A stretch of DNA of 64,000 nucleotides, taken from positions 602,500-666,499 of the forward strand of contig NZ_LQCI01000003.1 in NCBI RefSeq assembly GCF_001613935.1, in the 5' to 3' direction. Both the position numbers and the translations under genes were made by a program. This document shows, piece by piece, positions 8,550 to 15,339 of this stretch; position 1 is the stretch's first letter, and the number at the start of each line of letters is the position of its first letter. The notes beneath the pieces were generated by a model. The model ran no database searches. It was not told the DNA's origin and saw only the letters and a program-made list of their open reading frames with translations. This DNA is from Amycolatopsis regifaucium. GTDB taxonomy: Bacteria > Actinomycetota > Actinomycetes > Mycobacteriales > Pseudonocardiaceae.

Positions 8550-8598
8550 CTGAGATACCACTCAGACTCCACCGCCGGAGCTGAGATGGCGCTGAGAG
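8550..8598. promoter_or_regulatory. Tandem 11-bp repeats, likely response-regulator binding boxes
   Basis: CTGAGAT at 8581 and CTGAGAG at 8592 form an exact 11-base direct repeat. A second pair, CTGAGAT at 8550 and CTCAGAC at 8561, sits 31 bases upstream with the same 11-base step. OmpR-family regulators bind such direct repeats as dimers. The boxes lie between the divergent LolA-like operon and the regulator gene, so they are placed to control both. The binding protein is inferred. Confidence 0.5.
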
Positions 8599-8625
8599 CT
8601 CGCGCGTGAGCTGGTGAAACCGTGA

Positions 8626-9354
8626 ATGATGAGTGACGTGAAACCTCGAGTACTGGTGGTCGACGACGAACCCGGTGTGCGCAAAGCCCTGCAGCGCGGA
8701 TTGCGCGCCGAGGACATGGACGTGGTCACGGCGGCGGACGGGCCCAGCGGCCTGCGGCTCGCCCAGACAGGCTCCTTCGACGTCGTCCTGCTCGACATCA
8801 TGCTTCCGGGGCTTTCCGGCTACCGCGTGCTCGAACGGCTGCGCGCGGTCGGCGTGACCACGCCGGTGCTGATGATCTCCGCGAAGGACGGCGAGGTCGA
8901 CCAGGCCGACGGTCTCGACCTCGGCGCCGACGGATATCTCGTGAAGCCGTTCTCGTTCGTCGTCCTGGTCGCGCAGGTGCGCGCGGTACTGCGGCGTGCC
9001 TCGCCGGACGCGATCCGCGGCCCGCTGCGGATCGGCGCGCTCGAAGTCGACCGAAGCCTGCGGCAGGTCCGCTACGACGGCGTCGAGGTCGCGTTCAGTC
9101 CCCGCGAGTTCGCGCTGCTCGAAGTGCTGGCGGGCCGGGCGGGCACGGTGGTGACCAAGGACGAGCTGCTCCGCGCGGTCTGGGGTGACGAACAGGCCGC
9201 GACCCGCAACGTCGTCGAGGTCTACGTCGGTTACGTGCGCCGCAAACTCGACGCCGTCGGCGCCGGCGCGCTGGTCCGGACCGTGCGCGGTCACGGTTAC
9301 CTCGCTTCCGACGCGCAGCTCGACGAAGTCATCGCTCCGGCGGGACAGGGGTGA
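8626..9354 (+). CDS. OmpR-family response regulator
   Basis: A 242-aa two-domain regulator. The receiver domain has the acidic pair VVDDE (11-15), the phospho-acceptor Asp57 in VVLLDIMLPG and the conserved Lys in GYLVKPF. The C-terminal winged helix has VAFSPREFALLEVLAGRAG, ELLRAVWGDE and the wing VRTVRGHGYLA. The MISAKD segment replaces the more common MLTA. The gene ends in a GTGA overlap with the sensor kinase. ATG at 8626 or 8629 is the likely start. It probably controls the divergent LolA-ABC operon and itself through the repeats at 8550-8598. Confidence 0.95.
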   Translation: MMSDVKPRVLVVDDEPGVRKALQRGLRAEDMDVVTAADGPSGLRLAQTGSFDVVLLDIMLPGLSGYRVLERLRAVGVTTPVLMISAKDGEVDQADGLDLGADGYLVKPFSFVVLVAQVRAVLRRASPDAIRGPLRIGALEVDRSLRQVRYDGVEVAFSPREFALLEVLAGRAGTVVTKDELLRAVWGDEQAATRNVVEVYVGYVRRKLDAVGAGALVRTVRGHGYLASDAQLDEVIAPAGQG

Positions 9355-10688
9355 TCGGCTCGCCGTCTTGGTGGCGCCGCCGTTCGCTCCAGGTCCGGAT
9401 CACCCTGCTCGCGGCCGCGGTCACGCTCGGTTTCCTGCTCGGGCTGGCGGCGGTCGCCGGTGACAATCTCCGGCCGCTGCTCATCGGCTCGGTCGACGAC
9501 GAACTCGGTGCCCAGCTGGCGACCGCGACCGCCGACGTCGCCGCGGGCAGGACGCCGTCGGGATCGGCGGTCACCGTCCGCGTCCTCGACACCGGGGGCG
9601 GGCCGGTGGACGGCCTGCCGCCCGCGAAACTCGGTCCCGCCGAGGTCCGCGCGCTGAAGGCGGGGGAGTCGGTCACGACCGGCGGCGAGCACAGCTGGCG
9701 GTGGGCCGGGACCGTGGTCACCGCGCCCGACGGCCAGCAACGGCTCGTCGTCGCGGGGGCGGGCCTGGTCGGTTTCGCGACGGCCGTGCACTCAGGTGGT
9801 CTCTGGCTGTTCGTGGTCGCGTCCGTCGGCGCGGTGGGCGCGGGGATCGCGACGTGGCTGCTGGTGCGGTTCGCGCTGCGGCCGGTGGCCCGGATGCGCG
9901 GGTCGGTGCGGGCGCTCCCGCCGGGCGCGCGGCTGCCGCTGCCGGATTCGCACGACGAACTCCGCGCGCTGGCCGAAGAGTTCAACGCGCTGCTGGCCCG
10001 GCAGGAGGAGAGTGCCGGACGGCTGCGGCGCTTCACCGGGGACGCGGCGCACGAACTGCGGTCGCCGGTCGCGTCGATCCGCGTGCAGGCCGAGGTCGCC
10101 GTCACCAACCCCGATCCCGACCTCGCCCAGGAGACGCTGTCGGACATCCTCGAGGAAGCGGAACGGCTTTCCTCGCTGCTCGACGGGTTGCTGGCGCTGG
10201 CGAGGTCGGACGCGGGGGAGGTCCCGCCCCCGGAACCGGTCGAGCTGGTGAGCGAGGTGCGGGCGGTGGTCGCGCGGCTGGCGCGGTCGTCTCCGGACGC
10301 GCCGGACATCCGGGTCACCGGAACCGTCGGGACCGCGTGGGCGCTGGCCACGCACGCCGAGGTCGAACTGGTGCTGAGCAACCTGCTGCGCAATGCCTGC
10401 CGGTACGCGCGCGGGGAGATCGTGGTGTCGGTGCTCGCGACGCGCTCCACCGTGCGGGTGGTGGTCGACGACGACGGGCCGGGTATCGAGCCGGAACACC
10501 GGGAGCGCGTCTTCGACCGGTTCTATCGCGTTTCCGATTCGCGGGCGCGGTCCTCCGGCGGCACCGGGCTGGGGCTGGCGATGGTGGCGGAGGCCGTCCG
10601 GCGGCGCGGTGGCCGGGTGCGCGTCGGCGAATCACCCGACGGCGGGGCGCGCTTCCAGATCGTCTGGCAGGCGGCACGGCCACACTAG
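9351..10688 (+). CDS. Sensor histidine kinase with HAMP domain
   Basis: A 445-aa membrane kinase. The first transmembrane helix is at about 16-38, an extracytoplasmic sensor of about 110 residues follows, the second helix is at about 148-172, and then HAMP. The phospho-acceptor is His234 in GDAAHELRSP. The ATPase domain shows NLLRNACRYA, DDDGPGIEPEHRERVFDRFYR and GGTGLGLAMV. The GTG start overlaps the regulator stop. The small sensor domain next to a LolA-like protein and exporter suggests detection of an envelope-active compound, which is an inference. Confidence 0.95.
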   Translation: MIGSPSWWRRRSLQVRITLLAAAVTLGFLLGLAAVAGDNLRPLLIGSVDDELGAQLATATADVAAGRTPSGSAVTVRVLDTGGGPVDGLPPAKLGPAEVRALKAGESVTTGGEHSWRWAGTVVTAPDGQQRLVVAGAGLVGFATAVHSGGLWLFVVASVGAVGAGIATWLLVRFALRPVARMRGSVRALPPGARLPLPDSHDELRALAEEFNALLARQEESAGRLRRFTGDAAHELRSPVASIRVQAEVAVTNPDPDLAQETLSDILEEAERLSSLLDGLLALARSDAGEVPPPEPVELVSEVRAVVARLARSSPDAPDIRVTGTVGTAWALATHAEVELVLSNLLRNACRYARGEIVVSVLATRSTVRVVVDDDGPGIEPEHRERVFDRFYRVSDSRARSSGGTGLGLAMVAEAVRRRGGRVRVGESPDGGARFQIVWQAARPH

Positions 10689-10689
10689 G

Positions 10690-11088
10690 GTGTGGCGCGT
10701 GGTGATCGTGGGCGCCGCCATCGTGCGGAACGGACAGCTGCTGGCGCAGCAGCGGGCTTGGCCCGCCGACCACGCCGGGCAATGGGAACTGCCCGGCGGA
10801 CGGGTCGAAGACGGCGAAGGCGACGAGGCCGCTCTGGCGCGTGAATGCCTGGAGGAACTCGACGTCGCGGTGACGGTCGGGGGCCGGGTCGGCGACGACG
10901 TCCCGTTGCCGGGCGGGAAGGTGCTGCGGATCTACGCGGCTTCGCTGCTCTCGGCGGCGGACGAGCCGCGGGCGGTGGAGCACAAGGACGTCCGATGGAT
11001 CTCCGCGCGCGAACTCGACGACCTGGACTGGCTGCCCGCTGATCGGATCCTTCTGCCCGCGCTGCACGCCCTGCTCGAAGGTCCGTGA
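10690..11088 (+). CDS. NUDIX hydrolase, MutT-like
   Basis: A 132-aa protein with a full NUDIX box at residues 37-59: G, five residues, E43, seven residues, RE (51-52), EE (55-56). The usual Gly near the end of the box is Asp58. QWELPGGRVEDGE precedes it. Short MutT-like proteins hydrolyse oxidised or non-canonical nucleoside triphosphates such as 8-oxo-dGTP or modified CTP. The substrate is not shown here. The GTG start is one base after the kinase stop; the open frame further upstream is a shadow of the kinase. The last codons and stop lie inside the palindrome at 11079-11137. Confidence 0.9.
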   Translation: MWRVVIVGAAIVRNGQLLAQQRAWPADHAGQWELPGGRVEDGEGDEAALARECLEELDVAVTVGGRVGDDVPLPGGKVLRIYAASLLSAADEPRAVEHKDVRWISARELDDLDWLPADRILLPALHALLEGP

Positions 11089-11137
11089 AGGCCTCCTTCC
11101 CTACTTTGAGGGTAGGGAAGGAGGCCTTCACGGACCT
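11079..11137. repeat. Palindromic repeat, family B copy 2, perfect 26-bp arms
   Basis: Two 26-base arms pair without mismatch around a 7-base loop, which is an extremely stable hairpin. Arms contain GTGAAGGCCTCCTTCCCTAC and its complement. It supplies the last codons and the stop of the NUDIX gene and ends just before the stop of convergent trpS, as expected of a shared bidirectional terminator. Confidence 0.9.
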
Positions 11138-11139
11138 CT

Positions 11140-12105
11140 TCAGCCCGCGCCGATGAGCCGTAGCGCGGACTGGAGCCGGTGCTCGCCCCGCTCCGCCGCC
11201 CGGACGGCACCCGCCTTGCGGACCCGCTCCAGTTCACCGGGGTCGGCGAGCAGCGCCAGGGCGCGCTCCCGAACCGGCCGGAGTTCCTCGATCAGCGCTT
11301 CCGCCACGGCCTCTTTCACCTGGCCGTACGAGGCGTACTGATCGGCGAGGACGTCGGGTTTCTCCTTGACGCAGGCCGCCAGGACGTCCAGCAGGTTCGC
11401 CATCCCCGGCCGGGTTTCCGGCGCGTAGACCGGCTTCGACCCGCCGTCGGTCACCGCGCGTTTCACCTTCCGCCTGACCTGGTCGGCCTCGTCGAGGACG
11501 AAGACCACCCCGGCCTCCTCACGTGTCGACTTCGACATCTTCCGCGTCGGCTCGGAGAGGTCCATGATCCGCGCCCCGGCGGGCGGCAGTACCGCCTTCG
11601 GCATGGTGAACACCTCGCCGTAGGTGGAGTTGAACCGTTTCGCCAGTGTCCTGGCCAGTTCGACGTGCTGCCGCTGGTCCTCGCCCACCGGGACCTCGTC
11701 CGCGCCCTGCAGCAGGATGTCCGCCGCCATCAGCACCGGATAGGTCAGCAGGGACAGCCGGACCCCGGCGCGGCCCTTCGACTTCTCCTTGAACTGGATC
11801 ATCCTGGCGGCCTCGCCGTAGTTGCAGGTGCATTCGAGGACCCAGTTGAGCGCGCCCAGTTCGCGGGCGATGTCCGATTGCACGAACACGCGGTCCGGTT
11901 CGATCCCGGCCGCGATCAGCACCGCGAGCTGCTCGGCCGCCATCGACCGCAGTTTCGCCGGGTTGTGCGACGTCGTCATGGCGTGCAGGTCGGAGACGAA
12001 GTACAGGTCGTCCGGCCCGCCCTCGTCCGCCCAGCGCCGGATGGCCCCCAGGTGGTTCCCGACGTGGACGTGGCCGGACGGGGTGATCCCGGACAACCTG
12101 ATCAT
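11140..12105 (-). CDS. trpS: Tryptophanyl-tRNA synthetase, attenuator-controlled
   Basis: A 321-aa class I synthetase. The HIGH-type motif is SGHVHVGNH (10-18) and the KMSKS motif is exact at 189-193. The DLHAMTTSHNPAKL and ILLQGADEVPVGEDQRQHVEL regions are typical of TrpRS. The ATG at 12105 follows GAAGGAAG; the longer frame runs through the leader region and is rejected. A Trp-Trp leader peptide and terminator precede it. In Streptomyces an auxiliary, indolmycin-resistant TrpRS is known to be controlled by this kind of ribosome-mediated attenuation, so this may be the auxiliary enzyme. Resistance itself cannot be read from the sequence. Confidence 0.95.
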   Translation of the reverse strand: MIRLSGITPSGHVHVGNHLGAIRRWADEGGPDDLYFVSDLHAMTTSHNPAKLRSMAAEQLAVLIAAGIEPDRVFVQSDIARELGALNWVLECTCNYGEAARMIQFKEKSKGRAGVRLSLLTYPVLMAADILLQGADEVPVGEDQRQHVELARTLAKRFNSTYGEVFTMPKAVLPPAGARIMDLSEPTRKMSKSTREEAGVVFVLDEADQVRRKVKRAVTDGGSKPVYAPETRPGMANLLDVLAACVKEKPDVLADQYASYGQVKEAVAEALIEELRPVRERALALLADPGELERVRKAGAVRAAERGEHRLQSALRLIGAG

Positions 12106-12150
12106 CTGCCTTCTTCCTTCCGGATTCGGGCCGCCCCAGGGTCCGGGCAC

Positions 12151-12177
12151 GAAAAAGGCCGCCCGGTGGGGCGGCCT
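12151..12177 (-). terminator. Intrinsic terminator of the trpS attenuator
   Basis: Read on the minus strand, AGGCCGCCC and GGGCGGCCT form a perfect 9-bp stem with a 4-base loop, followed directly by a run of five T. It lies between the leader peptide stop and the trpS ribosome site. Its 5' arm is also complementary to the second arm of the upstream hairpin, as required for an attenuator. Confidence 0.88.
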
Positions 12178-12196
12178 GGTGGTGCGCTCGTCTGGT

Positions 12197-12256
12197 TCAG
12201 CGCAGGACTTCGAGGCCGCCGGAGGGCGGCCACCACTGAGCGTTCTGCGCGCGCAT
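12197..12256 (-). CDS. trpS leader peptide with tandem Trp codons
   Basis: A 19-aa frame, MRAQNAQWWPPSGGLEVLR, from ATG at 12256 to TGA at 12197, with adjacent TGG codons at positions 8 and 9. Two Trp codons in a row are very unlikely by chance. Together with the hairpins just downstream they make a textbook ribosome-mediated attenuator: when charged tRNA-Trp is scarce, the ribosome stalls at the Trp pair and the terminator does not form. No strong ribosome site precedes the ATG; the candidate -10 box 7 bases upstream suggests a leaderless transcript. Confidence 0.85.
   Translation of the reverse strand: MRAQNAQWWPPSGGLEVLR
12214..12231 (-). promoter_or_regulatory. Pause/anti-terminator hairpin of the trpS attenuator
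   Basis: On the minus strand GGCCGCC (12231-12225) pairs with GGCGGCC (12220-12214) over a 4-base loop. The first arm begins at the second Trp codon, so a stalled ribosome would cover it. The freed second arm can then pair with GGCCGCC in the terminator stem, preventing termination. This gives the classical 1:2, 2:3, 3:4 arrangement. Confidence 0.8.
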
Positions 12257-12263
12257 GCCGTCG

Positions 12264-12269
12264 ATGCTA
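12264..12269 (-). promoter_or_regulatory. Candidate -10 box (TAGCAT) for the trpS leader transcript
   Basis: TAGCAT on the minus strand fits the actinobacterial TANNNT pattern and ends 7 bases before the leader ATG, which places the transcript start at or next to the start codon. The matching -35 position falls inside the palindrome at 12285-12338 and reads AGGACT, a weak match to TTGACA. Confidence 0.35.
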
Positions 12270-12284
12270 GCGCACCCCTCGCGG

Positions 12285-12338
12285 GTAGTCCTCTGATCGC
12301 GGTGGTTCGACGCCGAACCACCGCGATCAGAGGACTAC
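12285..12338. repeat. Palindromic repeat, family A copy 2, perfect 25-bp arms
   Basis: Two 25-base arms pair exactly around a 4-base loop. The core is GTCCTCTGATCGCGG with its complement. Unlike the other 13 palindromes in the window, this one lies between two divergent genes (trpS leader and the YciI gene), close to the presumed trpS promoter, so it is not at a gene 3' end. Confidence 0.88.
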
Positions 12339-12451
12339 ACGCGGAGTGCAATAAGGGGTGAGCCACTCATTCCGGGCGCGTCGCGTCAACACTTCATATC
12401 GGCCGGGGCAGTACGGCTGTCACAGTGGAGATCCGGGTCTACCGTCATCTC

Positions 12452-12751
12452 ATGTATGTCGTCCTGCTGACCTACACCGCACCCATCGAAGAAATCGACT
12501 ACGTGCTCCCTGATCACGCCGACTGGCTGACCAAGCAGTACGGGCACGGCAATTTCCTCGCCTCCGGCAGGCGTAATCCGCGCATCGGCGGGGTCATCAT
12601 CACCAGGCCCATGACCAGGGGAAAGCTGGACGCGATCCTCGCGACCGACCCCTTCTCGGTCAAGCACATGGCCGCTTACGAGGTGATCGAGTTCTCGCCG
12701 ACCCGTACCGCTCCGGAACTGCGGGCGATCAATGAGGCGGTGGTGCACTGA
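12452..12751 (+). CDS. YciI-like protein
   Basis: A 99-aa protein with the YciI ferredoxin-like fold pattern: MYVVLLTYTAPIEEID at the start, HADWLTKQYGHGNFLASGRR in the middle, and DPFSVKHMAAYEVIEFSPTR towards the end. Members have a conserved His-Asp pair, and some act as small dehydrochlorinases or accessory enzymes, but most have no known role. The ATG at 12452 matches the family N-terminus; the 27-base upstream extension from GTG at 12425 is not needed. It stands alone, convergent with the Cys-rich gene. Confidence 0.85.
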   Translation: MYVVLLTYTAPIEEIDYVLPDHADWLTKQYGHGNFLASGRRNPRIGGVIITRPMTRGKLDAILATDPFSVKHMAAYEVIEFSPTRTAPELRAINEAVVH

Positions 12752-12772
12752 GGATCTTTCACGACGACGAGG

Positions 12773-12931
12773 TCAAGCCGCTTTCGCGATCTTCGTCTTC
12801 GCCTTTTTCAGTGCGAGAACGGGGCATTTTCCGCACCTTGATTTGGATCGGCAGCATTTCTTCTTGACCTTGCCGGACTTCATCCACTTGCGGACGAGCT
12901 TGTGCGGGTCGTCGGGTAGCTTCTTGCCCAC
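12773..12931 (-). CDS. Small (52-aa) basic Cys-rich protein, probably iron-regulated
   Basis: The GTG at 12931 follows GAGGAG at six bases. The product starts VGKKLPDDPHKLVRKWMKSG, is about one third Lys/Arg, and holds a four-Cys cluster CCRSKSRCGKCP (residues 26-37) before a Lys/Ala-rich tail. The Cys spacing suggests metal or Fe-S binding; the basic ends could bind nucleic acid. Function is unknown. An IdeR/DmdR-type iron box lies upstream at 12983-13001 in the correct orientation, so the protein is probably made in iron limitation. Confidence 0.75.
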   Translation of the reverse strand: MGKKLPDDPHKLVRKWMKSGKVKKKCCRSKSRCGKCPVLALKKAKTKIAKAA

Positions 12932-12982
12932 TCGATGCTCCTCGTCGGACTTCGTCGGCGACGCCCGCCTCGACTCCTCACG

Positions 12983-13001
12983 TTAGGTGAGCCTAACCGA
13001 T
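12983..13001 (-). promoter_or_regulatory. Iron box (IdeR/DmdR/DtxR operator)
   Basis: Read on the minus strand this is ATCGGTTAGGCTCACCTAA, which matches the actinobacterial iron-box consensus TTAGGTTAGGCTCACCTAA at 17 of 19 positions. It contains TAGGCT, a possible -10 box. It ends 51 bases before the GTG of the small Cys-rich gene. The plus-strand gene typA begins 150 bases away and is a less likely target. Confidence 0.75.
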
Positions 13002-13152
13002 CTTGGGGCGTGGGGGTGCTCACAGTTCGGCTACAGGTACCCTGGTGTGGTCCGCGTATGGCCAAAGTCGGCCGACGTTACTCGATCGCGTGAGTAAGCC
13101 TTCGAGGCGGCGCGGGCACCACACCCGAACTTGAAACCTTTGGAGCCTTCGC

Positions 13153-15075
13153 GTGCCCGCAGCCAGCGCCACCGCAGTCGATGCCGGCCGCCATTCCGGC
13201 AAGACACGGCCCGACCTGCGCAACGTCGCCATCGTCGCACACGTCGACCATGGCAAGACGACCCTCGTCGACGCGATGCTCCGGCAGTCCGGAGCCTTCG
13301 AGGAGCGTGCCGAACTCGTCGACCGCGTGATGGACTCCGGGGAGCTCGAGCGGGAAAAGGGCATCACCATTCTCGCGAAGAACACCTCCATCCACCGCGA
13401 GACCGAGAACGGCCCGGTGACGATCAACGTCATCGACACCCCCGGCCACGCCGACTTCGGCGGTGAGGTCGAACGCGGCCTCGCCATGGTCGACGGCGTC
13501 GTCCTGCTGGTGGACGCCAGCGAGGGCCCGCTCCCGCAGACCCGGTTCGTGCTGCGCAAGACCCTCGAGGCCGGTCTGCCGGTGATCCTCGTGGTCAACA
13601 AGACCGACCGCCCCGACGCCCGGATCTCCGAGGTCGTCGAGGAGACCCACGACCTGCTCCTCGACCTCGCCGGTGACATCGAGGACGCCGACCTCGACGC
13701 GATCCTCGACCTGCCGGTCGTGTTCGCCTCCGCGCGGGCGGGCAAGGCGAGCCTCGAGCAGCCCGCCGACGGCGCGGTGCCCGAGAGCGAGAACCTCGAC
13801 CCGCTGTTCGAGACCCTGCTGCGCCACGTGCCGCCGCCCTTCGCGGACAAGGAAGGCCCGCTGCGCGCACTGGTCACCAACCTCGACGCGTCGAACTTCC
13901 TCGGCCGGATCGCGCTCATCCGCATCCACTCCGGCAACCTCCGCAAGGGCCAGACCGTGGCCTGGATGCGCGAGGACGGCACCATCCAGAACGTCCGCAT
14001 CTCCGAGCTGCTGGTCACCGAGGCGCTCACCCGCGTCCCGGCGACCGAGGCCAGCGCGGGCGAGCTGGTCGCCATCGCCGGCATCCCCGAGATCACCATC
14101 GGTGACACGCTGGCCGACGTCGAGAATCCCGAGGCGCTGCCCCGGATCGCGGTCGACGAGCCCGCGATCTCGATGACCATCGGTGTCAACACCTCGCCGC
14201 TGGCGGGCCGCAGCGGTGGCGACAAGGTCACCGCGCGGCTGGTCAAGGCCCGGCTGGACCAGGAGCTGATCGGTAATGTCAGCATCAAGGTGCTGCCGAC
14301 CGAGCGTCCCGACACCTGGGAGGTCCAGGGCCGTGGCGAGCTGGCGCTGGCGATCCTCGTCGAGCAGATGCGCCGTGAAGGGTTCGAGCTGACCGTCGGC
14401 AAGCCGCAGGTGGTCACCCGGATGATCGACGGCAAGCTGCACGAGCCGTTCGAGCGCCTGTCGATCGACGCCCCGGAAGAGCACCTCGGCGGCATCACGC
14501 AGCTCCTCGCCGCCCGCAAGGGCCGCATGGAGCACATGGGCGGGCACGGCTCGGGCCGGATCAAGCTCGACTACGTCCTCCCGGCGCGTGGCCTGATCGG
14601 TTTCCGCACCGACTTCCTCACCGAGACCCGCGGCACCGGTATCGCGAACCACGTGTTCGAGGGCTACTTCCCGTGGGCGGGCGAGATCCGCACCCGCCAC
14701 TCCGGTTCCTTGGTCGCCGACCGCTCCGGCCCCATCACCGCGTACGCGATGATCCAGCTGGCCGACCGCGGCACCTTCTTCGTCGAGCCGGGCGCCGAGG
14801 TGTACGAGGGCATGGTCGTCGGCGAGAACCCGCGCGCCGAGGACCTCGACATCAACATCACCAAGGAGAAGAAGCTGACCAACATGCGTCAGTCCTCCGC
14901 CGACGTGATGGAGACGCTGGCCCGGCCGCGCAAGATGGGCCTGGAAGAGGCGCTCGAGTTCTGCTCCGTCGACGAATGCGTCGAGGTCGCGCCGGACGTC
15001 GTCCGCATCCGCAAGGTCACGCTGGACGTCAACCAGCGCGCCAAGGAGCGCAACCGCAACAAGAACCGCGGCTGA
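13153..15075 (+). CDS. typA: Translational GTPase TypA/BipA
   Basis: A 640-aa ribosome-binding GTPase, of normal family length. G1 is AHVDHGKT (29-36), G3 is DTPGH (95-99) and G4 is NKTD. EF-G-like domains II, III and V follow, and the BipA-specific C-terminus includes RGLIGFRTDFLTETRGTG and the Lys/Arg/Asn-rich end. TypA helps 50S assembly and translation under stress or cold. The GTG at 13153 is preceded by GGAGC. A hairpin terminator follows. It is a single-gene unit. Confidence 0.97.
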   Translation: MPAASATAVDAGRHSGKTRPDLRNVAIVAHVDHGKTTLVDAMLRQSGAFEERAELVDRVMDSGELEREKGITILAKNTSIHRETENGPVTINVIDTPGHADFGGEVERGLAMVDGVVLLVDASEGPLPQTRFVLRKTLEAGLPVILVVNKTDRPDARISEVVEETHDLLLDLAGDIEDADLDAILDLPVVFASARAGKASLEQPADGAVPESENLDPLFETLLRHVPPPFADKEGPLRALVTNLDASNFLGRIALIRIHSGNLRKGQTVAWMREDGTIQNVRISELLVTEALTRVPATEASAGELVAIAGIPEITIGDTLADVENPEALPRIAVDEPAISMTIGVNTSPLAGRSGGDKVTARLVKARLDQELIGNVSIKVLPTERPDTWEVQGRGELALAILVEQMRREGFELTVGKPQVVTRMIDGKLHEPFERLSIDAPEEHLGGITQLLAARKGRMEHMGGHGSGRIKLDYVLPARGLIGFRTDFLTETRGTGIANHVFEGYFPWAGEIRTRHSGSLVADRSGPITAYAMIQLADRGTFFVEPGAEVYEGMVVGENPRAEDLDINITKEKKLTNMRQSSADVMETLARPRKMGLEEALEFCSVDECVEVAPDVVRIRKVTLDVNQRAKERNRNKNRG

Positions 15076-15097
15076 CTCACGAAGCCGTAACGAGCCG

Positions 15098-15136
15098 TAG
15101 GGGCGTCTCCTCACTCAGCGTGAGGGGGCGCCCCTA
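15098..15136 (+). terminator. Hairpin terminator after typA
   Basis: TAGGGGCG and CGCCCCTA form the base of a stem, and the inner TCCTCAC pairs with GTGAGGG over a short loop. It begins 22 bases after the typA stop. Only a weak T-rich tail follows, as is common in high-GC actinomycetes. Confidence 0.7.
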
Positions 15137-15339
15137 TTCGTGTCCTGTGGCCCGGCTGGCCATCATGTCCTTGGGAAGGGGCCTCGTCGCCGCGGAGCGT
15201 GAGCGCGGCGGTCACGGCCAGTGTCACTGTTCGCGCGTTCCGCCGCGATAGTCTAGTCACGCTAAGTAGTCACCCGGGCTCTTAATGTTAAGAATCGCTT
15301 TTTCCGTCGATTTCTTCCACTCCTTTTCAGGACCGGCGT

